From NCBI GenBank assembly GCA_005883255.1, contig VAXS01000196.1, forward strand, positions 1-8,559: a DNA stretch of 8,559 bases. Direction: 5' to 3'. Below the pieces are notes generated by a model. It was not told where the DNA came from, searched no databases, and was given only the letters and a program-made list of their open reading frames with translations. Source of the DNA: Actinomycetota bacterium (GTDB lineage Bacteria > Actinomycetota > Thermoleophilia > Solirubrobacterales > Solirubrobacteraceae). A program made the translations under genes and the position numbers. Positions 6,335 through 8,559 of the stretch are shown here, piece after piece. Position 1 is the first letter of the stretch, and each line of letters begins with the position of its first letter.

Positions 6335-7567
6335 GTGCGGCTTGGGCGGGATCTCGCGCGCCAGCGCGGGCAGCGACGCCGAGGCGGGCGGCGACGCCAC
6401 CAGCGTCCCGCCGACCGCCCGGGCCACCGTCGCCCGGCGCGAGGTCTGCCAGCGCACCGCCACCGGCGAGTAGCGCAGGAGCGCGCCCCAGGTGGCCGCG
6501 TCGAGGGCGCCGCTCCGCGACAGCCCCTTCTGTCCCTGGAAGGCGAGCACCGCGTTGCGGGTGGCGGTCCCGAACCCGCCGTCGATCGAAACGTGGAAGC
6601 CGGCGCTCCACAGGTGCTCCTGAGCCCACACCACCGGATCGCCGCGCGAGCGCAGCCCCAGCCGCGGGTAGCTCAACGCCAGCCGGTAGCCGGTCAGGGC
6701 GACCAGCGGCTGCGAGAGGGCGCGCCAGGCGGCCGCGCCGGTCTGCGTCCACTCCCACCAGCTCACGCCGCGCGCGTGGTAGGCCTGGGCCAGCTGCCGG
6801 AAGCGACGGATCTGGGTCGGCGGCGTGCGCCCCCAGCTCTCGCCCAGCGGGAAGATCGGCCGCTGGTACAGGCGGTTCCAGGTGTAGGTGTGGAGGAAGT
6901 TGGCGTCCGGGCTGGTGCCGATCGAGAACCAGTACATCTGCGGCTGGTCGGCCTGCGCGCCGCCCGGCCCCAGGAACACCGAGTAGGGGAAGCCGGGGTG
7001 GTAGTCGACGTAGGGGAACGGCGCCACCGCGATCGGATACGCGGCGCCGAGCAGCTGGCGCAGCCGGCGCATGTACTGGTCGGCGGCGGCGTAGCGGCCC
7101 TCGTACTCGGACTCGGCGTCGATCACGAAGCACTCGGCGCCGGCCTGCTTCGCGCTGGCCCCCGCCGTCGCCTCGGCGTAGGGCTTGGACCCGTAGGCGT
7201 ACTGCCAGGCGCACACGTGCAGGCCGCCCCGGCGCAGGGCGGACACCGTGGACGCGTTGAACTGTCCCCAGCGGTGGGTCCCGTCCGCGCTCTTGACGAA
7301 GACGGTGCGCACCCCCGCCGAGCGCGCGCGGGCCACGATGCCCGGCACGCTGCCGGCGCGCGGCAGCTGCCAGATCCACATCCCGGACCCCTGCAGGACG
7401 GTACCGCCGCCCGCCGGGGCGGGCGCGGCTGGAGGCGGACTGCCCGTGGGCGGCGACCCCCCGTTGGCGGCCTGGGCGGCGGCCGGCGCCAGTCCGAGCG
7501 TGCAGACCACGACCGCCGCGGCCCCGGCGGCCGCGACCCGGCGAGCGATTCGGGGGATCAGCCTCAC
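6332..7567 (-). CDS. Secreted glycoside hydrolase-like (TIM-barrel) protein with C-terminal peptidoglycan-binding domain
   Basis: 411 residues from a GTG at 7567. A GTG six bases upstream (7573) is possible, but the AGGGA at 7577-7581 would be only 3 nt from it and is 9 nt from 7567. The N-terminus is a Sec signal: basic residues, hydrophobic run AAAGAAAVVVCTLGLA, and probable cleavage after AAAQA near residue 33. A Pro/Gly linker follows to about 55. The body (about 58-290) begins GSGMWIWQLPRAGSV and reads like a (beta/alpha)8 barrel; FVIDAESEYEG carries Asp150, Glu152, Glu154 and Glu156 at a strand end, like the acidic DxE motif of GH25-type lysozymes. WWEWTQTG (269-276) is a later strand. 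A PG_binding_1 repeat lies at about 302-364 (RGDPVVWAQEHL, IDGGFGTATRNAVLAFQ, ATWGALL). Cell-wall binding is well supported; actual hydrolysis is inferred. Confidence 0.75.
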   Translation of the reverse strand: MRLIPRIARRVAAAGAAAVVVCTLGLAPAAAQAANGGSPPTGSPPPAAPAPAGGGTVLQGSGMWIWQLPRAGSVPGIVARARSAGVRTVFVKSADGTHRWGQFNASTVSALRRGGLHVCAWQYAYGSKPYAEATAGASAKQAGAECFVIDAESEYEGRYAAADQYMRRLRQLLGAAYPIAVAPFPYVDYHPGFPYSVFLGPGGAQADQPQMYWFSIGTSPDANFLHTYTWNRLYQRPIFPLGESWGRTPPTQIRRFRQLAQAYHARGVSWWEWTQTGAAAWRALSQPLVALTGYRLALSYPRLGLRSRGDPVVWAQEHLWSAGFHVSIDGGFGTATRNAVLAFQGQKGLSRSGALDAATWGALLRYSPVAVRWQTSRRATVARAVGGTLVASPPASASLPALAREIPPKPH

Positions 7568-7576
7568 TTCCACGCT

Positions 7577-7581
7577 TCCCT
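7577..7581 (-). promoter_or_regulatory. Likely ribosome binding site of the secreted hydrolase gene
   Basis: The minus strand reads AGGGA, 9 nt before the GTG at 7567 and only 3 nt before the GTG at 7573. This favours 7567 as the start. Confidence 0.5.
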
Positions 7582-7651
7582 GTGCGCCTACGAGGTGAGC
7601 TGACGGGCTCGCGCCGTGCGCGCCGGCCGCCGCCGCGACCGATTCGCCCCC

Positions 7652-7676
7652 GGACGCGCCTTCCTAACGCGCGTCC
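7652..7676. other. Perfect 8-bp inverted repeat, operator or hairpin
   Basis: GGACGCGC at 7652-7659 and GCGCGTCC at 7669-7676 are exact reverse complements around a 9-nt A/T-richer spacer. There is no T-run on either side, so a simple intrinsic terminator is unlikely. It lies 85 bp before the hydrolase start, a fair place for a repressor or activator site. Confidence 0.5.
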
Positions 7677-7744
7677 CACTGGTTCCCCCGTTCCATCGCG
7701 ACCGGAGCCGCGACGGATTCGGCGTTTTGCGAGTGATAACAGGT

Positions 7745-7773
7745 CCTGCCCGCGAAGGTTGCGGATCTGCAGG
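7745..7773 (-). terminator. Possible terminator hairpin after the catalase gene
   Basis: On the minus strand, 7 nt after the catalase TGA, CCTGC and then CCGC pair with GCGG and GCAGG: 9 bp with a 4-nt bulge and a 7-nt loop. A T-run comes before the stem rather than after it, and no U-tract follows, so this is a weak candidate. Confidence 0.3.
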
Positions 7774-7780
7774 GAAAAGC

Positions 7781-8559
7781 TCAGGCTTGGCGGCGCACGC
7801 CGGTGCGGCGGAAGACCGACTCGGCGTAGGCGTCGGAGCGGAACCGCAGGATCGGGTCCCCCGAGAGCTCGACGCCGTCCACCACCCGCGTCGGGTCGAA
7901 CACCAGCACGTCGCCGTCGCGGTCGCGGTCGAACGCCAGGGCGGCGATCTCCAGGCGGCCCATGTCGATCGTCTCGCGCTCGTCGGGCCAGGCCTGGGTC
8001 GGGTCGTCGAGCGGGTCGCCCTCCTCCGCCACCGCCGCCTGGAGCACGAACCCCACCGGTCCCTCCTGAAGCCGCCGTCCGATCTCCTCCTGCAGGTAGT
8101 CCGGCGCCAGCCCGCCGACGACCTCGTCGTCCTCGATGACCGCCTCCCCCGCGTCCGGCCGCCAGTGCCAGCGCACCCAGCGCTCCGTCCCGTCGGGTGC
8201 GATCAGCTTGAAGGCGTGCAGCGAGTTGTAGGCGGTGGTGGCGTAGGAGACCGGAGGCCGGGAGGCCAGCTGCTCCTGCACGGCGGGACCGGCCTCGGGG
8301 TGGGCGCCCAGGAACCCGCCCAGGCGCTCCAGGTCGGGCTGGCCGGTCTCGGGATCGGGCTTGCGCGCCAGGGTGAACTCCAGGAAGTCCTCGGGCGTGC
8401 GCACGAAGAACTGCCGGCGGCTGATCGAGACGAAGTCGGTGGTGCCGCCGTCGGGCAAATAGAGCTTGATCGCGAGCCCCCGTCCGTCCTGGGCGGCGTC
8501 GCGGTTGCGGGGGTGCCCGCTGCCGTTGGAGAAGCGCACGTGGGCGCGCAGCTCGCCGT
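7781..8559 (-). CDS. Catalase-related peroxidase (SrpA-type small catalase), N-terminus cut by window
   Basis: 258 residues are visible, in frame to the right edge with no start codon required before it, so the gene begins outside. It is a haem protein of the catalase fold without the C-terminal flavodoxin-like domain, of the kind that uses peroxide to oxidise organic substrates. Family landmarks run in order: VRFSNGSGHPRNRDAAQDGRG followed by LAIKLYLPDG, then FFVRTPEDFLEF, SYATTAYNSLHAFKLIAPDG, WVRWHWRPDAGE, and near the end DPILRFRSDAYAESVFRR. In that last stretch Arg240 and Tyr244 (visible numbering) give the RxxxY of the proximal haem ligand. The distal catalytic His should lie upstream of the window, so catalytic completeness cannot be judged. 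The length fits a protein of about 300-340 residues. The 213-bp gap downstream suggests transcription separate from the secreted hydrolase. Confidence 0.92.
   Translation of the reverse strand, partial: GELRAHVRFSNGSGHPRNRDAAQDGRGLAIKLYLPDGGTTDFVSISRRQFFVRTPEDFLEFTLARKPDPETGQPDLERLGGFLGAHPEAGPAVQEQLASRPPVSYATTAYNSLHAFKLIAPDGTERWVRWHWRPDAGEAVIEDDEVVGGLAPDYLQEEIGRRLQEGPVGFVLQAAVAEEGDPLDDPTQAWPDERETIDMGRLEIAALAFDRDRDGDVLVFDPTRVVDGVELSGDPILRFRSDAYAESVFRRTGVRRQA

Larger units (their letters stand above)
7568..7780. other. Intergenic region between catalase and secreted hydrolase genes
   Basis: 213 bp with no open frame that looks coding. It is less GC-rich than its flanks around 7715-7785. It holds two hairpins (7652-7676 and 7745-7773) and the ribosome binding site at 7577-7581. 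A promoter for the leftward hydrolase gene is expected here, but I find no convincing -35/-10 pair. Confidence 0.7.

Noticed and set aside
7508..7519. A lipoprotein signal (Cys22 in VVVC) in the secreted hydrolase
   Set aside because: A lipobox needs Gly, Ala or Ser just before the Cys; here it is Val. A standard Sec signal fits better.
6021..7679. A 552-codon minus-strand open frame over the secreted hydrolase and arfB
   Set aside because: It is a shadow frame in GC-rich DNA, whereas the 6332-7567 frame carries a signal peptide, barrel and PG_binding_1 motifs.
7661..7700. ECF-type promoter (GGAAC then GTTA on the minus strand)
   Set aside because: The spacing between the two boxes is 21 or 13 nt depending on which GGAAC is used, outside the usual range of about 15-19.
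1..8559. Mobile element, prophage, defence island or CRISPR
   Set aside because: I see no transposase, integrase, phage gene, nuclease-type defence gene or spaced direct repeats. Codon and base use look uniform throughout.

Overview
The window looks like chromosomal DNA from a very high-GC actinobacterium. By eye about three quarters of the bases are G or C, nearly every third codon position is G or C, and GTG starts are common. The gene families fit class Thermoleophilia (Solirubrobacterales-like), but that placement is inference from family resemblance; there is no rRNA or other marker here. I see no mobile element, CRISPR array, tRNA or rRNA. The many long open frames on opposite strands are by-products of the base composition.

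Left part, minus strand (1-3571): a tightly packed run read leftwards. It starts with a patatin-like phospholipase (2504-3571), then a DUF4234 membrane protein (1941-2507, GTGA overlap), a proline-rich RDD membrane protein (1134-1916), and a hydantoinase A / acetone carboxylase beta-like ATPase subunit (1-1123) cut by the left edge. Spacings are -4, 24 and 10 nt, so this is probably one transcript.

Middle (3572-6331): a 47-bp divergent gap separates that run from a plus-strand run of four genes. These are a ferritin-like diiron protein (3619-4635), a two-barrel PPOx/FMN-split-barrel protein (4636-5592), a small CxxC...HxHxxC protein (5589-5918) and an ArfB-type ribosome-rescue peptidyl-tRNA hydrolase (5918-6331). 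The junctions are 0 nt, a 4-nt overlap and a 1-nt overlap, so the four are very likely one translationally coupled operon.

Right part (6332-8559), minus strand: a secreted protein with a TIM-barrel-like glycosidase domain and a C-terminal peptidoglycan-binding domain (6332-7567) converges on arfB with no space between them; the two stop codons form the palindrome TGATCA. A 213-bp gap with two hairpins but no clear promoter follows. Last comes a small catalase-type haem peroxidase (7781-8559) whose N-terminus lies beyond the right edge.

How the genes may work together is mostly inference. A lipid acyl hydrolase faces a desaturase-like diiron protein coupled to a flavin- or F420-type protein, which hints at lipid or hydrocarbon redox chemistry around one shared promoter region. 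The acetone carboxylase-like subunit implies a carboxylase whose other subunits would lie left of position 1.
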